DNA from: Pantoea sp. A4 | GTDB lineage: Bacteria > Pseudomonadota > Gammaproteobacteria > Enterobacterales > Enterobacteriaceae | Assembly: GCF_000295955.2 (NCBI RefSeq) | Contig: NZ_ALXE01000002.1 | Location: 1 to 64,000, forward strand | DNA: 64,000 bases | Direction: 5' to 3' | In this document: positions 48,501-58,714 of the stretch, piece by piece | How the letters are laid out: every line of letters begins with the position of its first letter | How positions within the stretch are numbered: position 1 is the first letter of the stretch | Program-made: the position numbers and the translations under genes | The notes under the pieces: generated by a model | What the model was told of the DNA's origin: nothing | Databases searched by the model: none | What the model saw: only the letters and a program-made list of their open reading frames with translations

Positions 48501-48934
48501 GGCAGCAACGCGGCTGCCAGAAGTCCGTGCGGTTTCTGGGTTAGCGCTTTATCTGCAATCCACACGTTTCTCGTCTTTCAGACAAAACAGTGATACGGAT
48601 TTCGGTGGCAGAGGGGGATTGGCGTGGAGCCTGTCGGAACCCAACCCCCTCTGACAGGCCGATGTATCTCGGGTCGGCAGACTGTTGTGTTGGTGTTGCT
48701 GGCAGCAATGCGGCGGTCAGATATCCGTGCGGTTTGTGGGTTAGCGCTTTATCTGCAAGCCACACGTTTCTCGTCTTTCAGACAAAACAGTGATACGGAT
48801 TTCGGTGGCAGAGGGGGATTGGCGTGGAGCCTGTCGGAACTCAACCCCCCTCTGACAGGCCGATGTATCTCGGGTCGGCAGACAGTTGTGTTGGTGTTGC
48901 TGGCAGCAATGCGGCTGCCAGCAGTCCGTGCGAT
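48501..48934. repeat. Dispersed repeat module B, 2.2 tandem copies of about 200 bp
   Basis: Unit 1 is 48501-48700, unit 2 is 48701-48901 (one extra C), and a third partial unit is 48902-48934. Each starts GGCAGCAA(C/T)GCGGC; in units 1 and 3 this forms a GGCAGC/GCTGCC stem. CAGAGGGGG pairs with CCCCCTCTG (48609-48617 and 48645-48653), and GCCTGTC pairs with GACAGGC (48629-48635 and 48653-48659) in an interleaved, pseudoknot-like order. Short reading frames here are not convincing genes. Confidence 0.88.
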
Positions 48935-48945
48935 GGATGACCCGA

Positions 48946-49230
48946 TTAAATTCCTTTCAGGCCAGAGAACTGCTCGGCGGCGCGTGTCACGTTGACCTTC
49001 GTCACGTCATAGTTTGCCACTTCCACAAACGGGTCCTCTGCCAGAATGGCGGCCAGGCGGGTGCGTGGCATGTCCCGGAGCATAATCATTCCTCCGGTAC
49101 GCGGATCTTTGCGCCCGGCGGCAATAATATCCCCGCTGTCGAAATAACGGTTCAGCCACTCAATGTGGGGAGCCAGTAAAGCTTCGACATCTTCAACTGG
49201 GCGGAAGTAGTTCAAATACACCACGTACAT
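48946..49230 (-). CDS. YciI-like protein (YCII domain)
   Basis: A 94-residue single-domain protein of the YciI family, a ferredoxin-like fold distantly related to muconolactone isomerase. Visible are the N-terminal strand MYVVYLNYFRPVEDVEALLA, the His-containing HIEWLNRYFDSGDIIAAG, and GRKDPRTGGMIML with the Asp typical of the family. Exact activity is unknown. It lies 9 bases downstream of iap on the same strand, so it is probably co-transcribed. It is not found at this place in E. coli, where CRISPR-Cas genes lie. Confidence 0.82.
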   Translation of the reverse strand: MYVVYLNYFRPVEDVEALLAPHIEWLNRYFDSGDIIAAGRKDPRTGGMIMLRDMPRTRLAAILAEDPFVEVANYDVTKVNVTRAAEQFSGLKGI

Positions 49231-49239
49231 ATAGATTCC

Positions 49240-50256
49240 TTAACGTTGCGGATTAGCCAGTTCTTGCAGCAAAGGCAGGAGGATATTAACGCTCTCACGG
49301 CTGCGCAGCGCAATGCGTCCGGGCAGCCAGCGATCGATATATTGCAAGTTATCCAGATCGGTCTGGTGTCGGGTTTCCCCTTCAGGGAAATGGCGGCTAC
49401 GGCTGCGCTGCTGCATGCCGTTATGCTGGCCAAGTTTCCAGTTGCTGGCCGTGACATCAAGCAAAGGGAACCCCGCTTGATCAAAAGCATTATGCCCCGC
49501 AAAGTCATTACTGGTTAATACCCGGCTGGCTGCCGGAATATTAAGCCTGTGCGCCAGGCGCACGGCACGTTCGCTGGTCTGCTTACGCACGGCAACGGGC
49601 GTATGTTGCCCGCTGTTAAAATAGAGGGAGTCGCCCGTGATCAGACTGTTCAGGTCAATCACTAACAGCGTATTTTTCTTCTCAACAGGACTCATGCGCT
49701 GCAGGTAATCATCCACACCATGCAGATTGTTCTGTGCGGCACTGAGTGCGACAAAACGAATACCATAATGCAGTGGACTATGGCTAAGTTTCTCAGCCAG
49801 CTCCAGCATTACGCCAAGGCCAGAAGCATTATCATCAACGCCCTGTAAACGCAGGCCACCCAAATTATTATCGATATCTTTGCTGCTGGCGGGGGTCCAG
49901 GTATCCAGATGGGCGATGACCAGAATCTCTTGCGGCACTTCACCTGCACGCGCGGCAATTACTGATGTCGCAGTCACTTTACGCGGGTGCTGCTGCCCAC
50001 GTTCATCCTGCCATTCATAGCCGGTATTGAACTGACGGGTGTTGCTTTGGTAGCCAAAACTGCTGAACTGTTGTTGCAGATAATCTGCGGCCATTAATTC
50101 GGCGGGCGAACCGCTCATGCGACCGGGGAAGAGCGTCGCGATATGGCGAATTTGTTGTTCGGCAAACTGGCCTGGCGTAGAGACAGATGCCGAAGCCTGA
50201 AAGGTAAGACCGCTGACCAGTGCGCAAAGCGCGGCCCGGCGGAGAAAGGCAAACAT
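49240..50256 (-). CDS. iap: Iap homologue (M28 aminopeptidase family), probably catalytically impaired
   Basis: Iap is a periplasmic M28 aminopeptidase known for trimming alkaline phosphatase isozymes. The 338-residue protein has a signal peptide (about 1-24) and keeps His116 and Asp118 (AHLDTW) and the DDNASG motif (141-146). But the catalytic/zinc glutamate motif expected after the following strand (GEExG type) reads AAQNN (173-177), and the next acidic ligand region reads VIDLNSL. Loss of hydrolytic activity is therefore likely. The start at 50256 has AAGGAT upstream; a GTG 7 codons earlier is less likely. It lies between cysH and the cys operon, as in E. coli. Confidence 0.85.
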   Translation of the reverse strand: MFAFLRRAALCALVSGLTFQASASVSTPGQFAEQQIRHIATLFPGRMSGSPAELMAADYLQQQFSSFGYQSNTRQFNTGYEWQDERGQQHPRKVTATSVIAARAGEVPQEILVIAHLDTWTPASSKDIDNNLGGLRLQGVDDNASGLGVMLELAEKLSHSPLHYGIRFVALSAAQNNLHGVDDYLQRMSPVEKKNTLLVIDLNSLITGDSLYFNSGQHTPVAVRKQTSERAVRLAHRLNIPAASRVLTSNDFAGHNAFDQAGFPLLDVTASNWKLGQHNGMQQRSRSRHFPEGETRHQTDLDNLQYIDRWLPGRIALRSRESVNILLPLLQELANPQR

Positions 50257-50430
50257 GGGGTTATCCTTGTAAAACACCTGAACACAGGCGGCGGAAAAAA
50301 CGCAGCCAGTATGAAACTGTGAAGCAAATTAGACAATTTAGAAAACGCTGAAACACCAGCAATATCATTCGTTAAGCACTATTTGTTCGTAACTTAGCAG
50401 TGGCGTTATTCCATTCAGTAACAACTCATT

Positions 50431-50472
50431 CCAATAAGTAATTTCATCTGCCAGAACCAGGGGACGTATAGT
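50431..50472 (+). promoter_or_regulatory. Probable CysB-dependent promoter of cysGDNC
   Basis: A -10 TATAGT (50467-50472) lies 33 bases before the GTG start without a matching -35. CCAATAAGTAATTTC (50431-50445) shares 12 of 15 bases with a site upstream of cysJ. Activator control by CysB is inferred. Confidence 0.45.
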
Positions 50473-50505
50473 CGCGTTAATCATTAGCATAGTACTAAGG
50501 TTCAC

Positions 50506-51921
50506 GTGGATTATCTGCCCTTATTCGCCGATCTCAAAGGCCGCCCGGTGCTCGTCGTCGGTGGTGGTGATATCGCTGCCCGCAAAATAGAACTGCTGCA
50601 TCGCGCTGGCGCGCAGGTGCAGATTGCCGCACGTGAATTGTGCGAAGAACTGCAAGCTCAACGAGATGCACAACAGGTTGAGTGGATCGCGACATCATTC
50701 GAACCGGCCCAGCTCGATAAAGTCTTTCTGGTGATTGCTGCCACCGATGATAACGCCCTGAACAGCCAGGTGTTCGACGAGGCCAATGCCCGTTTTCGTC
50801 TGGTAAACGTGGTGGATGATCAGCCGAAGTGTTCGTTTATCTTTCCTTCTATTGTTGATCGCTCCCCGTTAGTGGTGGCGATCTCCTCCAGTGGCACGGC
50901 ACCGGTACTGGCTCGTCTGCTGCGGGAAAAAATTGAAACCCTGTTACCCGCCACGCTAGGGCAGATGGCTCAGGTGGCTGGAGAGTGGCGCGGCAAGGTT
51001 AAACAGCGCTTTGCTGAAATGAGCGACCGCCGCCGCTTCTGGGAACGGGCGTTTAATGGTCTGTTCGCCAGCCAGATGGCCGCCGGTAACGTGACAGCGG
51101 CACGTGAAACGCTGGATCGTGAACTCACCACTGAAGAAAACCGTCAGGGTGAAGTGATTCTGGTAGGTGCCGGGCCTGGCGATAGCGGCCTCCTCACACT
51201 GCGTGGCCTTCAGGTGATGCAACTGGCGGATGTGGTGCTGTATGACCATCTGGTCAGTGATGAAGTGCTGGAGCTGGTGCGGCGTGATGCTGACCGTATC
51301 TGCGTGGGCAAACGTGCTGGCGCACACTCCGTTTCGCAGGAAGAGACTAACCAGCTATTGGTCAAACTGGCGCTGGAAGGGAAACGCGTGGTGCGTCTGA
51401 AAGGTGGCGATCCGTTTATCTTTGGTCGTGGTGGTGAGGAACTTCAGGCTGCCCGCGCCGCAGGTATTCCGTTCCAGGTGGTGCCGGGTATCACCGCGGC
51501 CTCCGGGGCGACGGCTTATGCCGGTATTCCACTGACGCACCGCGACTACGCGCAGAGCGCACTGTTTATTACTGGTCATCTGCGCAGCGACAGCGCAGGG
51601 ATCGACTGGCCTTCATTGGCGCGAGCACGACAAACGCTGGCGATCTACATGGGCACGGTCAAAGCGGCGGAAATCAGCGCCGGATTAATTCAGCACGGTC
51701 GAGACCCGCACACGCCAGTGGCGGTGATCGGGCGCGGAACGCGTCAGGATCAGCAGGTACTCACCGGCACATTAGAACAACTGGAAGCACTGGCTGCCGT
51801 TGCGCCCACCCCGGCCCTTTTGGTGATCGGTGAAGTGGTGAATCTGCATGAGCAGTTAGCCTGGTTTCAACATTCGGCACAGCAGGGGGCTCGCGAGTCC
51901 GCCGTTGTCAATCTGGCTTGA
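50506..51921 (+). CDS. cysG: Siroheme synthase CysG
   Basis: CysG is trifunctional: SAM-dependent bis-methylation of uroporphyrinogen III, NAD-dependent oxidation of precorrin-2, and iron insertion to give siroheme. The 471-residue protein (E. coli 457) has an N-terminal dehydrogenase/ferrochelatase part ([20 protein letters not shown]) and a C-terminal methyltransferase part ([41 protein letters not shown]). It starts with GTG. Placement upstream of cysDNC couples siroheme supply to sulfate assimilation. In E. coli cysG lies in the nir operon instead. Confidence 0.95.
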   Translation: MDYLPLFADLKGRPVLVVGGGDIAARKIELLHRAGAQVQIAARELCEELQAQRDAQQVEWIATSFEPAQLDKVFLVIAATDDNALNSQVFDEANARFRLVNVVDDQPKCSFIFPSIVDRSPLVVAISSSGTAPVLARLLREKIETLLPATLGQMAQVAGEWRGKVKQRFAEMSDRRRFWERAFNGLFASQMAAGNVTAARETLDRELTTEENRQGEVILVGAGPGDSGLLTLRGLQVMQLADVVLYDHLVSDEVLELVRRDADRICVGKRAGAHSVSQEETNQLLVKLALEGKRVVRLKGGDPFIFGRGGEELQAARAAGIPFQVVPGITAASGATAYAGIPLTHRDYAQSALFITGHLRSDSAGIDWPSLARARQTLAIYMGTVKAAEISAGLIQHGRDPHTPVAVIGRGTRQDQQVLTGTLEQLEALAAVAPTPALLVIGEVVNLHEQLAWFQHSAQQGARESAVVNLA

Positions 51922-51930
51922 GGAAATATC

Positions 51931-52839
51931 ATGGACCAAAAAAGACTCACTCATCTGCGTCAGCTGGAAGCTGAAAGCATCCATATCATCCGCGAAGTGG
52001 CGGCGGAGTTCAGCAATCCGGTAATGATGTACTCTATCGGTAAAGACTCTTCGGTGATGCTGCATCTGGCGCGTAAAGCGTTCTATCCAGGCACGCTGCC
52101 ATTCCCGCTGCTGCACGTGGACACCGGCTGGAAATTCCGTGAGATGTATGAGTTCCGCGACCGCACAGTGAAACAGATTGGTGCAGAGTTGCTGGTCCAC
52201 CGTAATCCGGAAGGTGTTGCAATGGGCATCAGCCCGTTTGTGCACGGCAGTGCTAAGCACACCGACATCATGAAAACCGAAGGGTTGAAGCAGGCGCTGA
52301 ACAAATACGGTTTTGATGCCGCGTTTGGTGGTGCCCGTCGTGATGAAGAGAAATCACGAGCCAAAGAGCGTATTTACTCGTTCCGTGACCGCTTCCACCG
52401 CTGGGACCCAAAAAATCAGCGTCCTGAGCTGTGGCACAACTACAACGGCCAGATCAATAAAGGCGAAAGCATCCGCGTATTCCCGCTCTCCAACTGGACG
52501 GAGCTGGACATCTGGCAGTACATCTTCCTGGAAAATATCGAAATCGTCCCACTTTACCTGGCCGCACCGCGTCCGGTGCTGGAACGTGATGGCATGTTGA
52601 TGATGATTGATGACGATCGTATCGACCTGCAGCCCGGTGAAAAAATTGAAGAGCGCATGGTGCGTTTCCGTACCCTTGGCTGCTGGCCATTAACCGGTGC
52701 CGTGGAGTCAGAAGCCCAGACGCTGCCGGAAATTATTGAAGAGATGCTGGTCTCCACTACCAGTGAACGTCAGGGCCGCGTGATAGATCGCGATCAGGCC
52801 GGATCAATGGAAATGAAAAAACGTCAGGGTTATTTCTGA
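51931..52839 (+). CDS. cysD: Sulfate adenylyltransferase subunit 2
   Basis: CysD is the catalytic subunit of ATP sulfurylase, making APS from sulfate and ATP with CysN. The 302 residues equal the E. coli length. The PP-loop motif [17 protein letters not shown] (about residues 34-50) and the family segments [19 protein letters not shown] and [14 protein letters not shown] are intact. It follows cysG by 9 bases and precedes cysN by 10. Confidence 0.97.
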   Translation: MDQKRLTHLRQLEAESIHIIREVAAEFSNPVMMYSIGKDSSVMLHLARKAFYPGTLPFPLLHVDTGWKFREMYEFRDRTVKQIGAELLVHRNPEGVAMGISPFVHGSAKHTDIMKTEGLKQALNKYGFDAAFGGARRDEEKSRAKERIYSFRDRFHRWDPKNQRPELWHNYNGQINKGESIRVFPLSNWTELDIWQYIFLENIEIVPLYLAAPRPVLERDGMLMMIDDDRIDLQPGEKIEERMVRFRTLGCWPLTGAVESEAQTLPEIIEEMLVSTTSERQGRVIDRDQAGSMEMKKRQGYF

Positions 52840-52849
52840 GGAGCGCCAG

Positions 52850-54277
52850 ATGAATACTGTAATTGCACAACAAATTGCCGACCAGGGTGGCGTAGAAGCC
52901 TGGTTGACCGCACAACAGCACAAAAGCCTGCTGCGCTTCCTCACCTGTGGCAGCGTGGATGATGGGAAAAGTACCCTGATTGGTCGTTTGCTGCATGACA
53001 CGCGTCAGATTTATGAAGATCAGCTCTCCTCGCTGCACAACGACAGCAAGCGTCACGGCACGCAAGGTGAGAAGCTGGATCTGGCGTTGCTGGTGGATGG
53101 CCTGCAGGCCGAGCGTGAGCAGGGCATCACCATTGATGTTGCTTACCGCTATTTCTCTACCGAAAAACGCAAATTTATCATCGCAGATACCCCAGGACAC
53201 GAGCAGTACACGCGAAACATGGCGACCGGGGCTTCGACCTGTGATTTGGCTATTTTACTGATCGATGCGCGTAAAGGCGTGCTGGATCAGACACGTCGTC
53301 ACAGCTTCATCTCAACGCTGCTGGGGATTAAAAACCTGGTGGTCGCGATCAACAAAATGGATCTGGTCGACTACAAGCAGGACGTGTTTGAGCAGATCAA
53401 ACAGAGCTATCTCGATTTTGCCGAGCAGCTGCCGCAGGATCTGGATATTCGTTTTGTCCCGATGTCGGCGCTGGAAGGGGATAACGTGGCTAGCCCGAGC
53501 CAGACTATGCCGTGGTACAGCGGCCCAACGCTGCTCGATGTGCTGGAAACCGTGGAAATCAAACGTGTGGTTGAACACCAGCCAATGCGCTTCCCGGTAC
53601 AGTACGTGAATCGCCCTAACCTGGATTTCCGTGGTTATGCTGGCACGCTGGCATCCGGTGTGGTTAGCGTAGGACAGCGTGTAAAAGTTCTGCCTTCTGG
53701 CGTGGAATCTAACATCGCACGGATTGTGACTTTTGATGGCGATTTGCAACAGGCGGGTGCGGGCGAAGCCATTACCCTGGTACTAACCGATGAAGTCGAT
53801 ATTAGCCGTGGCGATCTGCTGGTTGCGGCAGATGCCGAACTGCAAGCCGTGCAGTCCGCCACCGTCGACGTGGTGTGGATGGCAGAGCAGGCGTTGCAGC
53901 CTGGTCAGAGCTATGACGTGAAAATCGCAGGGAAAAAATCCCGTGCACGCGTTGAAAAAGTGATTCATCAGGTTGAGATCAACAGCCTGGAAAAACGCAG
54001 CGCGGATCAACTGCCGTTGAACGGTATCGGCTTGGTTGAACTGACTTTTGATGAACCGATGGTGTTGGATAGCTATCAGCAAAACCCAGTGACCGGCGGC
54101 ATGATCTTTATCGATCGCCTGAGTAACGTCACGGTAGGCGCCGGGCTAATCAATCAGCCGCTGACTAACCAGCTACAGCAGCAGGGCCAGTTTAGTGCCT
54201 TCGAGCTGGAACTGAATGCGCTGGTGCGCCGCCACTTCCCACACTGGAACGCGCGTGACCTGTTAGGGGGCAACTAA
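52850..54277 (+). CDS. cysN: Sulfate adenylyltransferase subunit 1 (GTPase)
   Basis: CysN is the regulatory GTPase that drives APS synthesis by CysD. The 475 residues equal the E. coli length. EF-Tu-like GTP-binding motifs are clear: GSVDDGKST (P-loop, about 35-43), [12 protein letters not shown], and NKMDLVDY. The kinase is a separate gene (cysC), not a fused domain. The stop overlaps the cysC start by one base. Confidence 0.97.
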   Translation: MNTVIAQQIADQGGVEAWLTAQQHKSLLRFLTCGSVDDGKSTLIGRLLHDTRQIYEDQLSSLHNDSKRHGTQGEKLDLALLVDGLQAEREQGITIDVAYRYFSTEKRKFIIADTPGHEQYTRNMATGASTCDLAILLIDARKGVLDQTRRHSFISTLLGIKNLVVAINKMDLVDYKQDVFEQIKQSYLDFAEQLPQDLDIRFVPMSALEGDNVASPSQTMPWYSGPTLLDVLETVEIKRVVEHQPMRFPVQYVNRPNLDFRGYAGTLASGVVSVGQRVKVLPSGVESNIARIVTFDGDLQQAGAGEAITLVLTDEVDISRGDLLVAADAELQAVQSATVDVVWMAEQALQPGQSYDVKIAGKKSRARVEKVIHQVEINSLEKRSADQLPLNGIGLVELTFDEPMVLDSYQQNPVTGGMIFIDRLSNVTVGAGLINQPLTNQLQQQGQFSAFELELNALVRRHFPHWNARDLLGGN

Positions 54278-54882
54278 TGGCGCAACACGATGAGAACGTG
54301 GTATGGCATGACCATCCCGTTACGCGTGAGGCCAGAGAGCAGCAGCACGGCCATCAAGGGGTCGTGCTGTGGTTTACCGGGCTTTCGGGCTCGGGTAAAT
54401 CAACCGTTGCTGGCGCGCTGGAGCAGGCTCTTCACGCTGCGGGTGTCAGTACCTATCTGCTGGATGGTGATAACGTACGTCATGGCTTGTGTCGCGATCT
54501 CGGCTTCAGTGATGACGATCGTAAAGAGAACATCCGCCGGGTGGGTGAAGTCGCAAAACTGATGGTGGATGCCGGGTTAGTGGTGTTGACCGCGTTTATC
54601 TCTCCCCATCGTGCTGAGCGCCAGATGGTGCGTGAGCAGCTAGGTGAAGGCCAGTTTATTGAAGTGTTTGTCGATACGCCGCTAGCGATTTGTGAAGCGC
54701 GCGATCCCAAGGGGCTGTATAAAAAAGCCCGTGCCGGTGAACTGCGCAATTTCACCGGAATCGACAGCGCGTATGAAGCGCCAGAAGCCCCAGAAATTCA
54801 GCTGGATGGCGAACAATTGGTTACAAAACTGACCCGCCAATTATTAGACCTCCTGCGTCACCGCGATATCATCAGATCCTGA
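54277..54882 (+). CDS. cysC: Adenylylsulfate kinase
   Basis: CysC phosphorylates APS to PAPS, the substrate of CysH. The 201 residues equal the E. coli length. The P-loop GLSGSGKST (about residues 35-43) and the segments [30 protein letters not shown] and [13 protein letters not shown] are all present. It is the last gene of the cysGDNC operon; a hairpin follows 8 bases after the stop. Confidence 0.97.
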   Translation: MAQHDENVVWHDHPVTREAREQQHGHQGVVLWFTGLSGSGKSTVAGALEQALHAAGVSTYLLDGDNVRHGLCRDLGFSDDDRKENIRRVGEVAKLMVDAGLVVLTAFISPHRAERQMVREQLGEGQFIEVFVDTPLAICEARDPKGLYKKARAGELRNFTGIDSAYEAPEAPEIQLDGEQLVTKLTRQLLDLLRHRDIIRS

Positions 54883-54890
54883 ACAGACTG

Positions 54891-54913
54891 CGGCAAATCC
54901 AGTTGATTTGCCG
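54891..54913 (+). terminator. Hairpin after cysC
   Basis: CGGCAAATC (54891-54899) pairs with GATTTGCCG (54905-54913), a perfect 9-bp stem with a 5-base loop. No T run follows, so it may give partial termination or protect the 3' end, leaving some read-through into ygbE. Confidence 0.5.
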
Positions 54914-54936
54914 CCCTCAGCGTCAACAGGATTTCT

Positions 54937-55257
54937 ATGCAGAACGTTACCCCAATGCTGGCTCGCAAAGACGACCGCTCCCAGGATGAGTCTCGCTCCT
55001 CCCTGCCCGGAGGCGTGATTGGCTTTCTCTCTTACTGGTGTGCGTTAGCAATTCCCTTCCTGCTGTACGGTTCAAACACGCTGTTCTTCTTCCTCTATAC
55101 CTGGCCGTTCTTCCTCGCGCTGCTGCCTGTCTCGGTCTTGATCGGCATCGCCTGTAGTATGTTCCTGCGTGGCCATCTGTTTTGGACGGCAATTGCAACG
55201 GCAATCATCGTTGTCTGCCTGTTCTGGCTCCTGTTCTCTTTCCTCTCCGGATGGTGA
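54937..55257 (+). CDS. ygbE: YgbE, DUF3561 inner-membrane protein
   Basis: A 106-residue protein (E. coli YgbE 107) with a polar N-terminus and three hydrophobic segments (about 28-45, 50-72 and 80-104), typical of DUF3561. Its function is unknown. It lies between cysC and ftsB as in E. coli. The gap after it (55258-55414) has a T-rich run but no gene. Confidence 0.88.
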   Translation: MQNVTPMLARKDDRSQDESRSSLPGGVIGFLSYWCALAIPFLLYGSNTLFFFLYTWPFFLALLPVSVLIGIACSMFLRGHLFWTAIATAIIVVCLFWLLFSFLSGW

Positions 55258-55414
55258 TGGGGTGATGACCAAACGCATCGGGCAGTTACAAAACTTTACC
55301 CGAAGCGGCGCGGTTTTTTTGCGCATACAGTTGTCCTTTGCCACCATTTCTTCCGCTGCTGTGGAGTCTTCTGCAAAGTTATGGGATGATTGAGCGGTTT
55401 TTCAGGGGGCGGGA

Positions 55415-55732
55415 ATGGGAAAACTGACGTTACTGCTACTGGTGCTGCTTGGCTGGCTTCAGTATTCATTATGGCTGGGCAAAAACGGTATTCACGACTA
55501 CACGCGCGTCGATCAGGACGTTGCGGTACAACAGGCGAATAACGCCAAATTAAAAGCGCGTAACGATCAACTGTTCGCTGAAATTGACGATCTTAACGGT
55601 GGGTCAGAGGCGATCGAAGAGCGCGCGCGTAACGAGCTGGGTATGATCAGACCCGGTGAAACTTTCTATCGCCTCGTGCCTGACCAGAATCAACGCAATG
55701 CGCAACAAGCTGCGCAAAATCAGCCACGATAA
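55415..55732 (+). CDS. ftsB: Cell division protein FtsB
   Basis: FtsB is a bitopic divisome protein that forms a complex with FtsL and FtsQ. The 105-residue protein (E. coli 103) has a short cytoplasmic start, one TM helix ([19 protein letters not shown], residues about 3-21), then a periplasmic coiled coil ([20 protein letters not shown]) and the [19 protein letters not shown] segment that binds FtsQ. The operon ftsB-ispD-ispF-truD-surE-pcm begins here. Confidence 0.94.
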   Translation: MGKLTLLLLVLLGWLQYSLWLGKNGIHDYTRVDQDVAVQQANNAKLKARNDQLFAEIDDLNGGSEAIEERARNELGMIRPGETFYRLVPDQNQRNAQQAAQNQPR

Positions 55733-55736
55733 CTCC

Positions 55737-56453
55737 ATGAATAACCTCGTATCCTCTGCGGATGTGGTCGCCGTTGTCCCGGCGGCCGGTATCGGCAGCC
55801 GTATGCAATCGGCTTGCCCTAAGCAATATCTGACTATTGGTCAACACACCATTCTGGAACACAGCATTGCCTGTCTGTTCCGCCATCCTGCGGTGAGCCG
55901 GGTGGTTGTCGCCTTAAGCCCGGAAGATACGCAATTTACTCAGTTGCCAGTGGCTCAGGACCCCCGTATTACTGTGGTCACAGGCGGTGATTCGCGAGCA
56001 ACGTCGGTGCTGGCAGGGCTGCGCGCTATCCAGCATGCTCACTGGGTATTGGTGCATGATGCCGCACGTCCGTGCCTGCATCCGGAAGATTTACACGCGC
56101 TGCTTGCGCTGCGTGAGCAGAGCAAAGTGGGCGGGATTCTGGCAGCCCCCGTCCGTGACACCATGAAACGCGGCGAACCGGGCCAGGCTGCCATTGCCCA
56201 CACGGTCGATCGCGAACAGTTGTGGCACGCACTGACGCCGCAGCTATTTCCCCATCAGCTTCTGCTGACTTCCCTTGAGCGCGCATTGCAAGAGGGGGCT
56301 AACGTCACCGACGAAGCTTCCGCGCTTGAGTACTGCGGTTATCATCCGGCGTTGATTGCCGGTCGCAGCGACAACATCAAAGTCACCCGCCCGGAAGACC
56401 TCGCGTTGGCGGCATTCTATCTATCTCAGATTCAGTTAAAGGAGAGCGCATAA
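55737..56453 (+). CDS. ispD: 2-C-methyl-D-erythritol 4-phosphate cytidylyltransferase
   Basis: IspD couples MEP to CTP in the non-mevalonate isoprenoid pathway. The 238-residue protein (E. coli 236) has the nucleotide-binding motif [18 protein letters not shown] (about residues 14-31), VHDAARPCL and the C-terminal [14 protein letters not shown]. The start at 55737 lies 4 bases after ftsB; the longer in-frame extension is inside ftsB. No clear ribosome site is present, so coupling to ftsB translation is likely. It overlaps ispF by one base. Confidence 0.95.
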   Translation: MNNLVSSADVVAVVPAAGIGSRMQSACPKQYLTIGQHTILEHSIACLFRHPAVSRVVVALSPEDTQFTQLPVAQDPRITVVTGGDSRATSVLAGLRAIQHAHWVLVHDAARPCLHPEDLHALLALREQSKVGGILAAPVRDTMKRGEPGQAAIAHTVDREQLWHALTPQLFPHQLLLTSLERALQEGANVTDEASALEYCGYHPALIAGRSDNIKVTRPEDLALAAFYLSQIQLKESA

Positions 56454-56935
56454 TGCGTATTGGCCACGGTTTTGACGTGCATGCTTTTGGCGGGGAAGGC
56501 CCATTGGTGATTGGTGGCGTTCGGATTCCCTTTGACCAGGGGTTTATTGCCCATTCGGATGGCGATGTTGCGCTGCACGCGCTGACAGATGCGCTGTTAG
56601 GGGCCGTGGCCATGGGTGATATTGGCAAGCTCTTCCCGGACACCGATCCCGCTTATAAGGGGGCTGATAGCCGTGGTTTGCTGCGCGAAGCCTGGCGTCG
56701 TATTGAGCAGAAAGGGTATCGCGTCGGGAATGTCGATGTCACGCTAATCGCTCAGGCACCAAAGATGTTGCCACATGTGCCGCAGATGCGCGTCAACATC
56801 GCTGAAGATTTGGGCTGCCATATGGACCAGGTCAACGTCAAAGCCACCACCACAGAGAAACTGGGGTTCACTGGACGTGGTGAAGGGATTGCCTGCGAGG
56901 CTGTCGCACTGTTATTTAAGGTTGATGAGGCATGA
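56453..56935 (+). CDS. ispF: 2-C-methyl-D-erythritol 2,4-cyclodiphosphate synthase
   Basis: IspF cyclises CDP-ME 2-phosphate, two steps after IspD. The 160-residue protein (E. coli 159) has the zinc ligands Asp8 and His10 ([13 protein letters not shown]) and His42 within [19 protein letters not shown]. The C-terminal [18 protein letters not shown] is the CDP-binding part. It overlaps ispD and truD by 1 and 4 bases. Confidence 0.96.
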   Translation: MRIGHGFDVHAFGGEGPLVIGGVRIPFDQGFIAHSDGDVALHALTDALLGAVAMGDIGKLFPDTDPAYKGADSRGLLREAWRRIEQKGYRVGNVDVTLIAQAPKMLPHVPQMRVNIAEDLGCHMDQVNVKATTTEKLGFTGRGEGIACEAVALLFKVDEA

Positions 56936-57972
56936 TACCGTTGCATTACCTGCATGGACAGCCTGGCGCGACTGGCGTACTGAAAAGTGCACCGGAAGAT
57001 TTTGTGGTGATAGAAGATCTGGGGTATGCCCCGGATGGTGAAGGTGAGCAGCTGCTGGTTCGCATTCGCAAAACCGGCAATAACACCCGCTTTGTGGCTG
57101 AGGCATTGGCAAAGTATTTGCGTGTTTCTGCGCGTGAGCTGAGCTACGCCGGGATGAAAGACCGGCATGCCGTCACGGAGCAAACGCTTTGCTTCCGCGT
57201 CCCCGGCAATGGGATGCCGAATTTGACCGGATTCGCCCTGGAAGGGGTCGAAATTTTGCAGGTGATTCGTCACAAACGTAAAATTCGTATCGGTGCGCTG
57301 GCGGGGAATCATTTTCGGATAGTGATCCGCCATATATCCGGGCAGGATGAAGTCACACAACGACTTGAACTTATTCGCCAGAGTGGTGTGCCAAACTATT
57401 TTGGTGAACAACGCTTTGGCCGCGACGGCAATAATCTGTCACTGGTGCGCCAATGGGCCGAGGGTCAGTTCCAGCCGCGCGATCGTAATAAAAAAGGCTT
57501 GTTGCTCTCAACGGCCCGCAGTGCCTTGTTTAACCAGGCGAGCAGTGCCAGGCTGCAACATTATGGGCCAGAGCGGGTGCTGGCCGGTGATGCAGTACAA
57601 CTGGCTGGACGCGGCAGCTGGTTTGTCGCACAGCCTGATGAGCTAGCAGAGGTACAGGCGCGGGTTGAGCAACAGGAATTGCGCATCACGGCTCCGCTGC
57701 CGGGCAAAGGCGAGTGGGGAACGACCGGGGCAGTATTGCAGTTTGAGCAGCAGACCCTGGCAGACAGTGACGAATTGATTAAGCTTTTGGAACGTGAGCG
57801 GGTTGATGCTGCTCGTCGGGCTATGTTGGTGGTGCCGCGTGATATGGAGTGGCAGTGGTTGGATGCTTCTACTCTGTCACTACAGTTCTGGCTACCTGCC
57901 GGTAGTTTTGCTACCAGCGTAGTGCGTGAAATTGTTCAACATGTGGGTAACGATGCGGATATTACTGAGTAA
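56932..57972 (+). CDS. truD: tRNA pseudouridine(13) synthase TruD
   Basis: TruD makes pseudouridine 13 in tRNA-Glu. The 346-residue protein (E. coli 349) has the catalytic Asp in [14 protein letters not shown] (about residue 80) and the TruD insertion domain with [16 protein letters not shown]. The ATGA overlap with ispF and the 20-base overlap with surE indicate tight translational coupling through this operon. Confidence 0.95.
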   Translation: MIPLHYLHGQPGATGVLKSAPEDFVVIEDLGYAPDGEGEQLLVRIRKTGNNTRFVAEALAKYLRVSARELSYAGMKDRHAVTEQTLCFRVPGNGMPNLTGFALEGVEILQVIRHKRKIRIGALAGNHFRIVIRHISGQDEVTQRLELIRQSGVPNYFGEQRFGRDGNNLSLVRQWAEGQFQPRDRNKKGLLLSTARSALFNQASSARLQHYGPERVLAGDAVQLAGRGSWFVAQPDELAEVQARVEQQELRITAPLPGKGEWGTTGAVLQFEQQTLADSDELIKLLERERVDAARRAMLVVPRDMEWQWLDASTLSLQFWLPAGSFATSVVREIVQHVGNDADITE

Positions 57973-58714
57973 CGACGATGGTATTCATGCACCTGGGATT
58001 CAGGTGTTAGCACAGGCACTACGCACGTTTGCGGAAGTGCAGGTTGTTGCTCCCGATCGTAATCGCAGTGGTGCCTCGAACTCATTGACGTTAGAGACGC
58101 CATTACGCACCTTTACCCATGAAAATGGCGATATAGCGGTACAGATGGGAACGCCCACTGACTGCGTTTATCTTGGCGTTAATGCCTTGATGCAGCCACG
58201 CCCTGACATCGTGGTGTCAGGCATCAACGCGGGACCTAATCTCGGTGATGATGTCATCTATTCCGGCACGGTGGCTGCGGCTATGGAAGGGCGTCATCTT
58301 GGTTTGCCCGCGCTGGCGGTTTCCCTGAATGGACATGAGCATTATGCGACGGCGGCTGCGGTAACCTGCACGCTGCTTCGCGCGCTGGTGCACACGCCTT
58401 TGCGCACTGGCCGCATTCTCAATATCAACGTGCCCGATTTGCCCCTTGAGAGCATCAAAGGTATTCGCGTGACCCGCTGTGGTAGTCGTCATCCCGCTGA
58501 CCAGGTGATACGTCAGCAGGACCCTCGTGGTAATACGCTGTATTGGATTGGGCCGCCAGGTAACCAGTTGGATGCAGGACCGGGAACGGATTTTGCCGCC
58601 ATTGACGAAGGCTATGTCTCGGTTACCGCACTGCATGTGGATCTCACGGCGCATGCTGCCCAGGACAAGCTTGACGCGTGGTTACAGCAATCTGGGGTTG
58701 CGCAGACATGGTAA
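57953..58714 (+). CDS. surE: 5'/3'-nucleotidase SurE
   Basis: SurE is a divalent-metal nucleotidase/exopolyphosphatase linked to stationary-phase survival. The 253 residues equal the E. coli length. The metal site [15 protein letters not shown] (Asp8, Asp9) and Asn in [20 protein letters not shown] are present. The ATG at 57953 gives the conserved N-terminus, 20 bases inside truD. It overlaps pcm by 7 bases. Confidence 0.96.
   Translation: MRILLSNDDGIHAPGIQVLAQALRTFAEVQVVAPDRNRSGASNSLTLETPLRTFTHENGDIAVQMGTPTDCVYLGVNALMQPRPDIVVSGINAGPNLGDDVIYSGTVAAAMEGRHLGLPALAVSLNGHEHYATAAAVTCTLLRALVHTPLRTGRILNINVPDLPLESIKGIRVTRCGSRHPADQVIRQQDPRGNTLYWIGPPGNQLDAGPGTDFAAIDEGYVSVTALHVDLTAHAAQDKLDAWLQQSGVAQTW

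Noticed and set aside
48501..48934. Repeats next to iap taken for a CRISPR array
   Set aside because: The unit is about 200 bp, tandem, and has no short repeats separated by unique spacers. No cas genes are nearby.
48624..48995. Reading frames across the module B repeats
   Set aside because: They repeat because the DNA repeats; there is no ribosome site, and the frame runs into the opposite-strand YciI-like gene.
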